From NCBI RefSeq assembly GCF_024721305.1, contig NZ_JAMXOD010000007.1, positions 61,880 through 125,879 of the forward strand: a stretch of DNA of 64,000 nucleotides. The letters are read 5' to 3'. The notes beneath the pieces are model-generated. The model was not told the origin of the DNA, ran no database searches, and saw only the letters and a list, made by a program, of their open reading frames with translations. Shown here one piece after another: positions 45,865 through 55,052 of this stretch. The stretch's first letter is position 1, and each line of letters opens with the position of its first letter. This DNA comes from Aequitasia blattaphilus (GTDB taxonomy: Bacteria; Bacillota; Clostridia; Lachnospirales; Lachnospiraceae). A program made the position numbers and the translations under genes.

Positions 45865-45931
45865 AAATCGTTCCTCCTTTGCTATTCGCAAAAATATTTA
45901 ACAAACGTGACTTTACACGTATTGCCCGATT

Positions 45932-46867
45932 TCAGACAGAGGCACATTCGCCTCCTTTTCCCTGCAGTAATTCTAATCCATGTTCAATGGTATCCAAAAA
46001 GGCATCCATACTCTCCATACAAGCTTTTGGACTGCCCGGTAAATTTACAATAAGGGTTTCCTTCCGAATTACAGCTCTTCCTCTTGAGAGCATTCCTCGC
46101 TTTGTAATCTGCATAGATGCATACCGTATCGCTTCTGCCACACCTTGAGCCTCTTTATCTCCAACCAAAAGGGTGGCTTCCGGTGTAATATCCCTTGGTG
46201 AAAAGCCTGTTCCGCCTGTGGTTAAAATGAGCTGTGGTCTTCTTTGATCACATAAACGGATCAACTCTCTTTTTAATTCTTCTTCATCGTCTGGAATTAA
46301 AATTTCTTCAATCACTTCATATCCAGATTCTCGTAAACGGTTGGCAATGGCTGGGCCACTTTTATCTTCTCTCTCCCCTCGTGCACCTTTGTCACTCAGA
46401 GTAATGACCGCTGCTCTTAAGGGTTGTTTTTCTTTTGGTTCCTCGATTTCCATGGTGTCACCAACAGATATGATTCCTGAATGCAACACTCGCGCAAATA
46501 CTCCCTCTCTTGGCATAATACAGTCTCCTACCTTATGGTAAATTTGACAGTGAGTATGGCATTCCTTTCCAATTTGTGTCATTTCTAACAGGACTTCATT
46601 GCATCTTAAGTGAGTCCCCACTGGAAGTTCTTTAAAATCGATTCCTTCTACGATTAAATTTTCTCCAAAAGCTCCTGGAACTACGTCGACCCCTTTTTTC
46701 TTAAAAGCTTCTATCTTTTCTCCACTAATTAAACTAACCTGACGATGCCAGGATCCTCCATGGGCATCCTGCTCTAATCCAAACCCTTCTTTGAAGAATC
46801 CAGAGCCTATATTCATTTTTTGCGTTCCCTTTTTCTCACTCCTACAGACTGCTAATACCTTCCCCAT
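45932..46867 (-). CDS. MOSC domain fused to MogA/MoaB molybdopterin adenylyltransferase
   Basis: 311 aa. Residues 1-145 are a MOSC domain (GLEQDAHGGSWHRQVSLISG, VPGAFGENLIVEGIDF, GKECHTHCQIYHKVGDC), a sulfur-carrier fold of Mo-cofactor handling. Residues 150-311 are MogA/MoaB: RAAVITLSDKGARGEREDKS, LILTTGGTGFSPRDITPEAT, SRGRAVIRKETLIVNLPGSP. The fusion would combine adenylylation of molybdopterin with cofactor sulfuration or transfer. The ATG at 46867 follows GGAGG that overlaps the moaA stop. Confidence 0.9.
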   Translation of the reverse strand: MGKVLAVCRSEKKGTQKMNIGSGFFKEGFGLEQDAHGGSWHRQVSLISGEKIEAFKKKGVDVVPGAFGENLIVEGIDFKELPVGTHLRCNEVLLEMTQIGKECHTHCQIYHKVGDCIMPREGVFARVLHSGIISVGDTMEIEEPKEKQPLRAAVITLSDKGARGEREDKSGPAIANRLRESGYEVIEEILIPDDEEELKRELIRLCDQRRPQLILTTGGTGFSPRDITPEATLLVGDKEAQGVAEAIRYASMQITKRGMLSRGRAVIRKETLIVNLPGSPKACMESMDAFLDTIEHGLELLQGKGGECASV

Positions 46868-46868
46868 T

Positions 46869-47840
46869 CTATCCTCCAATTTCATTCATACTTTTATATT
46901 CTGTCACTTGACTTTTATCCAAAAAACTATGAGCTCTCGGTTTTCGATAAATACATTTTTCCATCTCTTGTTTTATCTTTTCAAAAGGTGCACCTTCTCT
47001 TAAAAGAGCTTTAAAATCCATTCCCTTTTCATAACAAAGACAGGGTTTTAATATGCCCAAGGATGTAAGGCGTACTCGGTTGCATTCATCACAAAATCTA
47101 TGGCTAATTGCATCAATAAAACCAATTTTTCCTTTGAGCTGCTTTGAAGTGTAATAATGAGCTGGTCCGTTGCCTCGCCTTTCTTTGGTTGGATTTAAGT
47201 CTGAATATTTTTCCTTTAGAAGCTTTAACGCCATCTCCATCTCTAACCCCTTTAGATGGGCTCCTTCACCAATTGGCATCAGCTCAATATAGCGTATGTC
47301 TACCGGGTATTTTTCAGCGATTTCAGCCAGTCTGTAAATTTCCTCTTTTGTCTCCTTTAAAAGAACAGAGTTGATTTTCATAGGAATCCCTAAATTGCAC
47401 CCTCTTTTTAACACTTCCAGAATCTCTTTCACAGAACCCTCTTCACAGCCTGTTACTCTACGATACATGTCTTCATCTAAGGAATCGATGCTAATATTGA
47501 TTCCATCAATGGAGCAGGCCTTTAATTCCTCTATATACTCTTCTAAAAGCACACCGTTTGTCGTTAATGTAACCTGTTCTACCCCGTCTAATTCCTTAAG
47601 TTTGCGAATAAAATCCAGACAGCCTTTTCGTACAAGGGGCTCTCCACCAGTCACCTTGTATTTTGTGATTCCAAGTGTAACTGCGACTTTGCAAAGCTGT
47701 AAAATATCCTCATACGTTAATATTTCTTCATGGGTTTGTTTGATTACCCCCTTTGGCATGCAGTACATACAACGCATATTACAGCGATCGGTGATGGAGA
47801 TTCTCATGTATTCAATTGGTCTGTTATACTGATCTTTCAT
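46869..47840 (-). CDS. moaA: GTP 3',8-cyclase MoaA
   Basis: 323 aa radical SAM enzyme for the first step of molybdopterin synthesis. Radical SAM cluster in [31 protein letters not shown]-terminal cluster [20 protein letters not shown]. The usual C-terminal GG is present in EIGG. The ATG at 47840 lies inside the end of moaC (overlap 17 nt), so translation is coupled; the longer frame to 47924 is not likely. Confidence 0.94.
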   Translation of the reverse strand: MKDQYNRPIEYMRISITDRCNMRCMYCMPKGVIKQTHEEILTYEDILQLCKVAVTLGITKYKVTGGEPLVRKGCLDFIRKLKELDGVEQVTLTTNGVLLEEYIEELKACSIDGINISIDSLDEDMYRRVTGCEEGSVKEILEVLKRGCNLGIPMKINSVLLKETKEEIYRLAEIAEKYPVDIRYIELMPIGEGAHLKGLEMEMALKLLKEKYSDLNPTKERRGNGPAHYYTSKQLKGKIGFIDAISHRFCDECNRVRLTSLGILKPCLCYEKGMDFKALLREGAPFEKIKQEMEKCIYRKPRAHSFLDKSQVTEYKSMNEIGG

Positions 47841-48300
47841 AACGCCCACTCTTTCCACCTTCTTTTTCCAAAAGAAAAATCTCTTCCATATGCATGGATT
47901 TATCCACTCCTTTGCACATATCATACACTGTCAAAAGGGCAATACTGACTCCTGTCAGGGCCTCCATTTCAACACCGGTTTTTCCTTCACAAGTCACTTC
48001 ACATCTTCCAAGAATCCCATGCTCATCTTCCAAAAGGGTAAAAGTCACCTTACTTTTAGTCAATGCCAAACTATGACAAAGCGGGATTAAATCCCCCGTT
48101 CTTTTGGTTCCCATAATCCCGGCTATTTGAGCTACTCCCAGTACGTCTCCCTTTTTCATTGCTCCTTTGGCTACTATTTGAAAGCATTCTTCACTCATGT
48201 ATATTTTTCCACATGCAACTGCTCTTCTCTTTGTATTTTCTTTCTCTCCAACATCTACCATGCGGGCATTTCCGTCTTTGTCTATATGTGAGAGTCCCAT
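47824..48300 (-). CDS. moaC: Cyclic pyranopterin monophosphate synthase MoaC
   Basis: 158 aa. [71 protein letters not shown] and CKGVDKSM are diagnostic. Acts with MoaA to convert GTP to cPMP. ATG at 48300 is preceded by AAAGGGG in the end of the upstream gene; the longer frame is a shadow of that gene. Confidence 0.95.
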   Translation of the reverse strand: MGLSHIDKDGNARMVDVGEKENTKRRAVACGKIYMSEECFQIVAKGAMKKGDVLGVAQIAGIMGTKRTGDLIPLCHSLALTKSKVTFTLLEDEHGILGRCEVTCEGKTGVEMEALTGVSIALLTVYDMCKGVDKSMHMEEIFLLEKEGGKSGRYERSV

Positions 48301-48304
48301 CCGC

Positions 48305-49330
48305 TTACACCCCTTTCCAAAATCCACAATTGGGAAAATGACAGACTTCACAGTTTCTACAAAGTCCTCCATTTCCAAGGTCTGCAATCCATTCTTTTGT
48401 TACTGGAATTTCTGCCAGCAACAGCGGTAGGACTAAGTCAAATATTGTTCTTTTGGCATACATAACACACCCTGGAAGTCCCAAGATGGGAGTCCTTGTT
48501 TTCGTATATGCAAGCAGGAACATAGCTCCTGGCAATACCGGTGCTCCATAGCTCACGATTTGAGCCCCTGTATTTTTAATGGCCAGAGGGGTTTTGTCGT
48601 CAGGATCCACGCTCATTCCTCCTGTACAAAGAATCATCTCTGCTCCATTTTTTAACATTTCTTGAATGGTGGTGGTAATCTCCTGATGATTATCATCTAA
48701 TATCTTATGTTCCATTAACTCACATCCATATTCACTCATTTTATCAATGAGTACCGGGGTAAAGGTATCCTGAATCCGTCCTTTGAAAACTTCACTCCCT
48801 GTGGTAATCACGCTATATTTAACTTGTTTGAGAGGGAGCAGCTCTAAAAGTGGCTCCTCTCCTATCATGCTTCTTGCATGATCCATCTTTTCTTTTTCAA
48901 TAACAAGAGGAATGACTCTTGTGCCACAAAGCTTATCTCCTTTTTTTACCACAAGTCCAGAGGGTAGAGTGGCAACCATCATTTCTCCCAGTCCATTAAT
49001 CTGATTCAGCCGCTCTGTGTCCACCTTTAACAGCCCGTCTCTCTCTGCTATTAGCTCAATCTTCCCTTCCTTTGGCTTTGTTGCTGTCATAAACTTTCCT
49101 TGTGCAATCTCACGCAGTATATCCGCCGCCTCATTCTCATGGAGCATCCCTTCTTCCTGCTCCCACACATATAAATGTTCTTTCCCTAAACTTAACAGAA
49201 CCGGAATATCTTCTTCCCGGACAATATGACCTTTCCGGAAAACAGCATCCTTTGTTTTTCCCCGAACTATTTGTGTAATATCATGGCACAATACATGCCC
49301 TACTGCTTCTTTCGTATCTACCAGCTCCAT
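48305..49330 (-). CDS. MoeA-like molybdopterin-binding protein with Cys-rich end
   Basis: 341 aa. N-terminal part resembles a MoeA leader region ([40 protein letters not shown]), then a MoCF/MogA-like domain ([68 protein letters not shown]). It is some 60 residues shorter than MoeA; the C-terminal domain is replaced by [15 protein letters not shown], four Cys and one His likely to bind metal. Probably inserts Mo or hands over cofactor. First gene of the supply operon. Confidence 0.85.
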   Translation of the reverse strand: MELVDTKEAVGHVLCHDITQIVRGKTKDAVFRKGHIVREEDIPVLLSLGKEHLYVWEQEEGMLHENEAADILREIAQGKFMTATKPKEGKIELIAERDGLLKVDTERLNQINGLGEMMVATLPSGLVVKKGDKLCGTRVIPLVIEKEKMDHARSMIGEEPLLELLPLKQVKYSVITTGSEVFKGRIQDTFTPVLIDKMSEYGCELMEHKILDDNHQEITTTIQEMLKNGAEMILCTGGMSVDPDDKTPLAIKNTGAQIVSYGAPVLPGAMFLLAYTKTRTPILGLPGCVMYAKRTIFDLVLPLLLAEIPVTKEWIADLGNGGLCRNCEVCHFPNCGFWKGV

Positions 49331-49387
49331 ACCTTTATCCTCCCGCTGTTTTCTCTAATGAATCCTCTATAGAGCTATTATCTCTCA

Positions 49388-49419
49388 TTATATGTTTTTT
49401 GACAAATATTTTCTGTCAA
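49388..49419. promoter_or_regulatory. Palindromic operator between the Mo-supply operon and the thioesterase gene
   Basis: TTGACA (49399-49404), 9 nt, TGTCAA (49414-49419). The TTGACA is also a -35 for the thioesterase (with TACACT 17 nt on, 49422-49427), and on the minus strand TTGTCA (49400-49405) with GATAAT 17 nt downstream (49377-49382) forms a promoter for the moeA-like operon. One regulator bound here would cover both -35 regions. Confidence 0.45.
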
Positions 49420-49495
49420 TTTACACTTTGTTTTCGTCACCTCTCTGTTGTATAATAATATTTCAATTGAAATTATAAGGAAGAGGCGAATTTAT

Positions 49496-50200
49496 ATGTA
49501 TACCATTACTGGAAGAGTTGGAACAAGTCAAACAGATAAACACGGAGATATGAAACTCATCTCGGCAATGGATGCCATACAGGACTGCTCCATATTCTGG
49601 ATGGAATCAGAACCTACATTTTTAAAATATTTTCAGGAAAATCATTTGGGAATGTTTTTAGCATTTCGACAGATTGATGTCTTAAAGCTTCCAAAGTACA
49701 GTGAAAGCATTACTGTTTCCACTGGAATCTATGATTGTAAAGGACCTTATGGCTATCGAAATACAGTTCTTTATGACGAAAACCAGACTCCTTGTATCCT
49801 TTCGTGGGAAATTGGAGCTTTTGTTCGATTAGAAACAGGACGTATGGAAAAAATCCCTGGTGATGTGATAAAATCTTTGATTATTGACCCCAAAGTTCCT
49901 ATGGAATATTTAAGCCGGAAAATAATATTACCTAAAGAGGGCTTTGAAGGCATGCCTGCTTTTTCGGTTCGGCGAAATGATATTGATTTTAACGGACATA
50001 TGAACAATGTTCGCTATCTTGAAGCAGCTTTCGAATTCCTTCCGGATGATTTTAATGTCACTCGAATTTCCACAGAATACAAGAATCCCGCTTTATATGG
50101 CAACTCCTTGTATCCAAAGCTCTGTAAAGAAGACGCTTGTATTTATTTGTTATTAGAAGATCAGAATTCCAGGCCATATACGATTATGAAAATTGAATAA
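49496..50200 (+). CDS. Acyl-ACP thioesterase
   Basis: 234 aa, double hot-dog fold of the FatA/FatB-like bacterial family. Seen: YTITGRVGTSQTDKHGDMKL, AMDAIQDCSIFWMESEPTFL, RQIDVLKLPKYSESITVSTG, VRRNDIDFNGHMNNVRYLEA (the second hot-dog with the Asp-x-Asn-x-His-x-Asn catalytic set). Releases free fatty acids from ACP. The ATG at 49496 follows AGGAAGAGG; the frame from 49448 begins with TTG in the promoter. Monocistronic, with a terminator behind. Confidence 0.9.
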   Translation: MYTITGRVGTSQTDKHGDMKLISAMDAIQDCSIFWMESEPTFLKYFQENHLGMFLAFRQIDVLKLPKYSESITVSTGIYDCKGPYGYRNTVLYDENQTPCILSWEIGAFVRLETGRMEKIPGDVIKSLIIDPKVPMEYLSRKIILPKEGFEGMPAFSVRRNDIDFNGHMNNVRYLEAAFEFLPDDFNVTRISTEYKNPALYGNSLYPKLCKEDACIYLLLEDQNSRPYTIMKIE

Positions 50201-50240
50201 ATCCTTGCAAGGAGAATCTTCTCTTCGCAAGGATTTTGTT
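50200..50240. terminator. Terminator between thioesterase and rpiB
   Basis: Stem AATCCTTGC (50200-50208) / GCAAGGATT (50227-50235), followed by TTTGTT on the plus strand; on the minus strand A-rich on the far side. Probably bidirectional. Confidence 0.7.
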
Positions 50241-50265
50241 CTGCCAAAATTGGCACTGTAGTTAT

Positions 50266-50724
50266 TTATTTAGCATTTTTTATATGCTCTTGTTCTAATT
50301 CATTAATGCGGTCTACCTTTGGTGCTGAACCACCACCAGCAAACTCACAGTCAAGCCATACATCAACTAAGTATTTCGCCAGCTCAACTCCTATTACTCT
50401 CTCTCCCATACACATAATCTGTGCATTATTGCTCTTTCTTGAACGCTCTGTAGAGAAAGGATCATGACATACCGCAGCCCTGATTCCCGGAACCTTATTG
50501 GCACAAATTGCCATTCCAATTCCTGTTCCGCATACAAGAATTCCTCTTTCAAATTCTCCTGCTGCCACTGCATCAGCTACTGCATATGCTACGTCTGGAT
50601 AAAGAACTACCTCACCTTTTGCTGCACCAAAATCCTTAAACTCAATTCCTTTTGCTTCCAGGTGATTCATAATCTCAACCTTTAACGCATATGCTGCCTC
50701 ATCACAACCGATTGCTAATTTCAT
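50266..50724 (-). CDS. rpiB: Ribose-5-phosphate isomerase B
   Basis: 152 aa, RpiB/LacAB family. MKLAIGCDEAAYALKVEIMN, the catalytic Cys in GILVCGTGIGMAICANK, GIRAAVCHDPFSTERSRKSN and NAQIMCMGERVIGVELAKYL. Interconverts ribose-5-P and ribulose-5-P (or a related phosphosugar). Not in the pentitol operon but close to it and metabolically linked. Starts with AGGAGG. Confidence 0.92.
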   Translation of the reverse strand: MKLAIGCDEAAYALKVEIMNHLEAKGIEFKDFGAAKGEVVLYPDVAYAVADAVAAGEFERGILVCGTGIGMAICANKVPGIRAAVCHDPFSTERSRKSNNAQIMCMGERVIGVELAKYLVDVWLDCEFAGGGSAPKVDRINELEQEHIKNAK

Positions 50725-50766
50725 TTTCCTACCTCCTAATTTATATCTATTTTTAATGTTAGCACT

Positions 50767-50795
50767 ATTCTATCTTGAATTATTACTTTTGTCTA
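50767..50795 (-). promoter_or_regulatory. Promoter of rpiB
   Basis: Minus strand: -35 TAGACA (50790-50795), 17-nt spacer, -10 TAGAAT (50767-50772), about 43 nt before the start. Confidence 0.65.
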
Positions 50796-50815
50796 TATGG
50801 TTTAAAATATTCCTC

Positions 50816-50848
50816 TTGACTTAATGATATCAAAATGATATCATTAAG
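50816..50848 (+). promoter_or_regulatory. Promoter and perfect palindromic operator of the SPFH-Arc pair
   Basis: -35 TTGACT (50816-50821), 17-nt spacer and -10 TATCAT (50839-50844). The promoter is covered by a perfect inverted repeat: CTTAATGATATCA (50820-50832), three A, then the exact reverse complement (50836-50848). Each arm holds the palindrome TGATATCA, so there are two 8-bp sites 11 nt apart centre to centre, a good layout for a ribbon-helix-helix tetramer. Confidence 0.75.
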
Positions 50849-50891
50849 ATACAAAAAATCACCTCTTAAAAGAGGTAAAGGAGGCTTATTT

Positions 50892-51911
50892 ATGAATGAG
50901 AAAATATTAAATACGAAAAAGAATGGCTTATTTGTTCTAATTCTTACCACTTTGCTCTATGCAGCAGCGATTGGTGGCTGTATTATGGGAGGAATAATTC
51001 TTTCTAATGGCGGACTTCCTGTTTTACTAATCATCAGCATCATTTGGCTCATTATTGGCTGGATTCCTTTCTGCGGATTAAAGGTTGTAAAACCTCAGGA
51101 AGCAGTGGTGCTTACCCTTTTTGGAAACTATTTTGGTACTCTTAAAAGCGAAGGTTTTTATTTTGTAAATCCATTTTGTATCAGTGTAAACCCAGCTGCA
51201 AAGACGAAACTCAGCCAAAGTGGAGATGTAGACAGCAATTCAACCAAATCTATTTCATTTACAATGAAAAATGAGTTGGCAGCTACCGAATTATTCAGCA
51301 AGAAAATTTCCTTAAAAATCATGACACTTAATAACAGCAGACAAAAAATCAATGACTGTCTGGGGAATCCTATCGAAATTGGAATCGCAGTTATGTGGCG
51401 GGTAACCGACACTGCAAAGGCCGTTTTTAATGTTGATAACTACAAGGAATACTTGTCTCTTCAATGTGACAGCGCTCTTCGCAATATTGTACGTATCTAT
51501 CCTTATGATGTAGCAGCAAATATTGATACTACTGGTGATGGCGTTGCAGATGAGGGCAGTCTTCGCGGATCCAGCGAGATTGTTGTTTCCAGAATTCGGG
51601 ATGAGATTCAAGAAAAGGTAAAAGATGCCGGAATGGAAATCATTGAGGCTCGTATCACTTATCTTGCTTATGCACCGGAAATTGCCGCTGCGATGCTTCA
51701 AAGACAACAGGCTTCGGCTATTATCGATGCCCGTAAGATGATTGTAGATGGCGCCGTTGGAATGGTTGAGATGGCTTTAGATCAACTGAACGAAAAGCAG
51801 GTTGTAGAACTGGATGAAGAAAGAAAAGCAGCTATGGTTTCTAACTTATTGGTAGTACTTTGCGGCAATCACGATACACAACCAATTGTAAATACGGGAA
51901 GCCTCTATTAA
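50892..51911 (+). CDS. SPFH/Band 7 domain membrane protein
   Basis: 339 aa. Two N-terminal membrane helices (about 12-35 and 43-62: [39 protein letters not shown]), then an SPFH domain ([60 protein letters not shown]) and a helical end ([20 protein letters not shown]). Flotillin/stomatin-like scaffold in the cytoplasmic membrane; function unknown. RBS AAAGGAGG, so the ATG at 50892 not 50835. Translation continues into the Arc-like gene 1 nt downstream. Confidence 0.9.
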   Translation: MNEKILNTKKNGLFVLILTTLLYAAAIGGCIMGGIILSNGGLPVLLIISIIWLIIGWIPFCGLKVVKPQEAVVLTLFGNYFGTLKSEGFYFVNPFCISVNPAAKTKLSQSGDVDSNSTKSISFTMKNELAATELFSKKISLKIMTLNNSRQKINDCLGNPIEIGIAVMWRVTDTAKAVFNVDNYKEYLSLQCDSALRNIVRIYPYDVAANIDTTGDGVADEGSLRGSSEIVVSRIRDEIQEKVKDAGMEIIEARITYLAYAPEIAAAMLQRQQASAIIDARKMIVDGAVGMVEMALDQLNEKQVVELDEERKAAMVSNLLVVLCGNHDTQPIVNTGSLY

Positions 51912-51912
51912 G

Positions 51913-52116
51913 ATGGCTGATTCAAAGAAAAAGCAGGTTCCACTCAGACTTTCTGCAAACTTATACAATGCCCTTGCCGCATGGGCTGAGGATGATTTCC
52001 GTTCGGTCAATGGACAGATTGAATATTTGCTTACCGAGTGTGTCCGTCAAAGGAAAAAAGATGGAAAATATGTTTCAGAACATCTTGATGAACCTCCGGA
52101 ATTGGATATTAAATAA
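51913..52116 (+). CDS. Arc-like ribbon-helix-helix DNA-binding protein
   Basis: 67 aa. A beta strand ([20 protein letters not shown]) then two helices ([19 protein letters not shown]) typical of Arc/MetJ repressors; the tail is acidic. Begins 1 nt after the SPFH stop, a pairing common in Clostridia. Probably represses its own operon by binding the palindrome at 50820-50848. Not a toxin-antitoxin in the usual sense, as the partner is a membrane scaffold. Confidence 0.83.
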   Translation: MADSKKKQVPLRLSANLYNALAAWAEDDFRSVNGQIEYLLTECVRQRKKDGKYVSEHLDEPPELDIK

Positions 52117-52127
52117 CAAAAATAAAG

Positions 52128-52168
52128 AATGCAGTAATATCTCGTAAAAGAGTATTGCTGCATTTTTA
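52128..52168. terminator. Terminator between the Arc-like gene and ROK gene
   Basis: Stem AATGCAGTAATA (52128-52139) / TATTGCTGCATT (52153-52164), one G-U pair, followed by TTTT to 52167. Convergent genes end on both sides. Confidence 0.8.
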
Positions 52169-52174
52169 TATGCG

Positions 52175-53296
52175 TTATATGCTGCTAATAAATTTTTCAA
52201 TAAATACATCCGCAACTCCAATAGCAGAAGCCTCATATTTTAGTGCTGCCGGTATAATAAATGATAAATCTTCTATAAAGGGATCGAGCTTCTTTACTCT
52301 TTCCCTAAGCTCCTCCATGTATAAACCAATATACTGTCCTAAATAACCACCTATAATAACTTCACTGTCAAATGCCATATTCAGATCGTGAATTGCCAGC
52401 GCTAAATCATCTAAATATTGGTTCCAGGCTTTTATATACTTCTCATTCTTTTGCTCTAATCCCTCAAAAAAGAGATTTAAGTCGTCATTTGTCATATCTG
52501 ATAAAACCTTTGTCGCACAGTATGCATTGATACAACCTTTTCTTCCACAAAAACAAGGCTTTCCTCCCGGATATAGGGTTATATGGCCGAACTCTCCGCC
52601 TCTTCTCATTTTTCCATAAAAAACGTTTCCGTCAATAATAATTGCTCCACCTACTGTTTGGCTTACAAATAAATAAACAGACTCTCTCTTGGTTCCCCTA
52701 AAATTCATCTCTGCTTTTCCTGCACTGTTCGCATCATTTTCCAAAATAATTGGAAACGAAAACCACTTTTTAACAATGTCATACAGTCGATATGATATCT
52801 CCATTTGTTCATGAAGCGCATGCATTTTTGTCCCGGTTTCGTCGATGATAGCTGGCAGCGAAATACCCAGCCCCAAAATTTTCTTTTCGGGAATCCTACT
52901 TTCCTTTATAAACTCTTCAATTGTCGCTTTGAGCTTTTCATAGGACTCGGCTTTATCGTGTATTCTCATACGAACTCTTCTTGAATACATGATTTCCCTT
53001 GCCAAATTAATCATAACAATATTAATATGGTTTCTCGTAATATCTAGTCCCAGCGCAACTTTTGCATCCTTGACACAGCGATAGCTCATCGCCTTTCTTC
53101 CTCCAATTGACTTTAGTGTTCCTTCTTCCTTTATCAAGCCAATCTCTTCCAGATCTTTTAACCCCTGTGTAACCGTAGGAAAGCTAAGTCGTATGTCTTC
53201 TGCAATTGTATTTTTCTGTACTGCATCTGCCTTAAGCATATATTGCAGTATACTATTTCGATTCATTTTTTTAACTTCAATATTACTCAATCTCAT
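52175..53296 (-). CDS. ROK family regulator of the pentitol operon
   Basis: 373 aa. N-terminal winged helix (NRNSILQYMLKADAVQKNTI, PTVTQGLKDLEEIGLIKEEG), then the ROK domain: GLDITRNHINIVMINLAREI, LGLGISLPAIID, ENDANSAGKAEMNF, and the zinc motif GHITLYPGGKPCFCGRKGC. ATG at 53296 is used; a TTG at 53329 overlapping the kinase stop is the alternative, and neither has a strong RBS. Last gene of the operon, so probably autoregulated. Confidence 0.87.
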   Translation of the reverse strand: MRLSNIEVKKMNRNSILQYMLKADAVQKNTIAEDIRLSFPTVTQGLKDLEEIGLIKEEGTLKSIGGRKAMSYRCVKDAKVALGLDITRNHINIVMINLAREIMYSRRVRMRIHDKAESYEKLKATIEEFIKESRIPEKKILGLGISLPAIIDETGTKMHALHEQMEISYRLYDIVKKWFSFPIILENDANSAGKAEMNFRGTKRESVYLFVSQTVGGAIIIDGNVFYGKMRRGGEFGHITLYPGGKPCFCGRKGCINAYCATKVLSDMTNDDLNLFFEGLEQKNEKYIKAWNQYLDDLALAIHDLNMAFDSEVIIGGYLGQYIGLYMEELRERVKKLDPFIEDLSFIIPAALKYEASAIGVADVFIEKFISSI

Positions 53297-53325
53297 ATTT
53301 ATCAATTTGGCTGCATGCCATCCTC

Positions 53326-54990
53326 TCAAAATTTTTTCAACATGTGTAATTCATGTAAGATTTTCTTGCCTTCTTGTCCTATCAAACTACTATATTTTTG
53401 ATAAACCTTATAAAGCTTATCATATTTTGTCTTATTTTCTAAATTAAAGTGGTAAATCTGGCTTTTCACTTCGCTCATACACATAACAGCCTCTTGATAA
53501 TCGTCATATCCGCCTCTTTTACTCCCTGCTGCCAATGTTGCATAGATAGCAGACCCCAGAGCGGCTGCCTGGCTGCTCTTTGCTAGTTTTAAATCAATCC
53601 CTAACACATCTGCATAAACTTGCATTAGCGTAGGATTTTTTAATGCGATACCTCCGCTCACGACAATTTCATCAATCTTTACACCCGCCCCCTTGTATAA
53701 ATCAAGAATCACCTTTGTACCAAATGCAGTTGACTCAATAAGTGCTAAGTATATTTCTTCCGGCTTTGTGTTCAAGGTTAAACCAATGATAGCACCTGCT
53801 AAATTCCCATCCACATATGGCGTTTTATTTCCATTCCACCAATCCAATACCAAAAGCCCTGTTCCACCTCGTTCTAAGCATTCTGCTTTTTCATTCAACA
53901 AATCGAAAACATCAACATTCTTTTTCTGGGCTTCGTCATAATAATTTGCAGGAATACAATTATTTGCAAACCATCCAAAAAGATCTCCTACCGCAGCAAG
54001 ACCGGATTCCAAAGCATAGTAACCTGGAACAATAGCATCTTTTACCGCTCCATAGATCCCTTTGTGAGAAAATGGGTTTCTACTAAGACCCACTATCACA
54101 CTGGATGTTCCCAACACAAGCATCGCTTGCGTCTCTCTCCTTACGCCGCTTCCCGGTACTCCTGCATGAGAATCTATGATGGCTGGTGCCACCGGAATCC
54201 CTTCCACAAGTCCCAGCTTCGCTGCCCATTCCTTTGACAGCGTTCCAATTTCTTCCCCGATACCACAGATATCTTCTGTAAGCTTCTCTTGAACTATATT
54301 TTCAATTCTTGGATTTATACTTTTATATAGCTCTGTATCAGGATAACCATCTTCTTGATTCCACCATGCCTTATAGGCCGCCATGGAGCAGCTTCTCTTG
54401 TGTGAGCCTGTGATAATCCTTGTAATCCAATCCCCTGCCTCCAGTATTTCTGCTGACTTCTCGTAGATTTCTATATCCTCTTCTATGGTTTCAAGAACCT
54501 TTGGAATCAACACCTCTGGCGATACGCTTCCGCCAAACCTTGCCGAGTGTGACAGATTCAGCTTTTCCAATACTTGATTAATATAATCTGCCTGCTTTTG
54601 CGCTCCATGATGTTTCCATAACTTAACATAAGCATTTCTCTTTCCGCTAAATTCCTTCTTCATACATAATGGTAGTCCGTCTTCATCTATTGGCAAAACT
54701 GTACAGGCCGTAAAATCAACACCAATCGCTATAATGTCTTCCTTATCTACATTACTCTTTTGTATTAGTCTGACAATCACATCTTCTAAAACATCCAGAT
54801 AATCTTTGGGATGCTCAAGACACCATTCGGAAGGTAATATCTCATCTCCGTTGGGAAGCTTTTCTGTCATTACTCCATGAGGATATTCTTTCGCTTCACA
54901 ACCTATCACTTCTCCATCACTGCATCGAACTAATATCCCACGCCCTGACAATGTGCCGTAATCTAACCCAATCGTATATTTATCTTTCAT
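53326..54990 (-). CDS. FGGY carbohydrate kinase, ribulokinase type
   Basis: 554 aa. FGGY N domain: YTIGLDYGTLSGRGILVRCS, GVDFTACTVLPIDEDG, KLWKHHGAQ, EAGDWITRIITG; C domain: IIDSHAGVPGSG, VLGTSSVIVGLSRNP, LIESTAFGTKVILDLYKGAG and DEIVVSGGIALKNPTLMQVY. Closest to AraB-type L-ribulokinase in length and motifs, but a different ketopentose (for example D-ribulose) is possible. Phosphorylates the sugar formed by the two polyol dehydrogenases. Confidence 0.88.
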   Translation of the reverse strand: MKDKYTIGLDYGTLSGRGILVRCSDGEVIGCEAKEYPHGVMTEKLPNGDEILPSEWCLEHPKDYLDVLEDVIVRLIQKSNVDKEDIIAIGVDFTACTVLPIDEDGLPLCMKKEFSGKRNAYVKLWKHHGAQKQADYINQVLEKLNLSHSARFGGSVSPEVLIPKVLETIEEDIEIYEKSAEILEAGDWITRIITGSHKRSCSMAAYKAWWNQEDGYPDTELYKSINPRIENIVQEKLTEDICGIGEEIGTLSKEWAAKLGLVEGIPVAPAIIDSHAGVPGSGVRRETQAMLVLGTSSVIVGLSRNPFSHKGIYGAVKDAIVPGYYALESGLAAVGDLFGWFANNCIPANYYDEAQKKNVDVFDLLNEKAECLERGGTGLLVLDWWNGNKTPYVDGNLAGAIIGLTLNTKPEEIYLALIESTAFGTKVILDLYKGAGVKIDEIVVSGGIALKNPTLMQVYADVLGIDLKLAKSSQAAALGSAIYATLAAGSKRGGYDDYQEAVMCMSEVKSQIYHFNLENKTKYDKLYKVYQKYSSLIGQEGKKILHELHMLKKF

Positions 54991-55052
54991 TTTTCATCCT
55001 TCACATTCATTAAGTATAACTAACGTTTTCTTTACCGTCAAGGATTGAAGCC

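Noticed and set aside
51913-52116. Arc-like protein as antitoxin of a toxin-antitoxin pair
   Set aside because: The partner is a 339-aa membrane SPFH protein, not a toxin fold, and no other small gene is adjacent.
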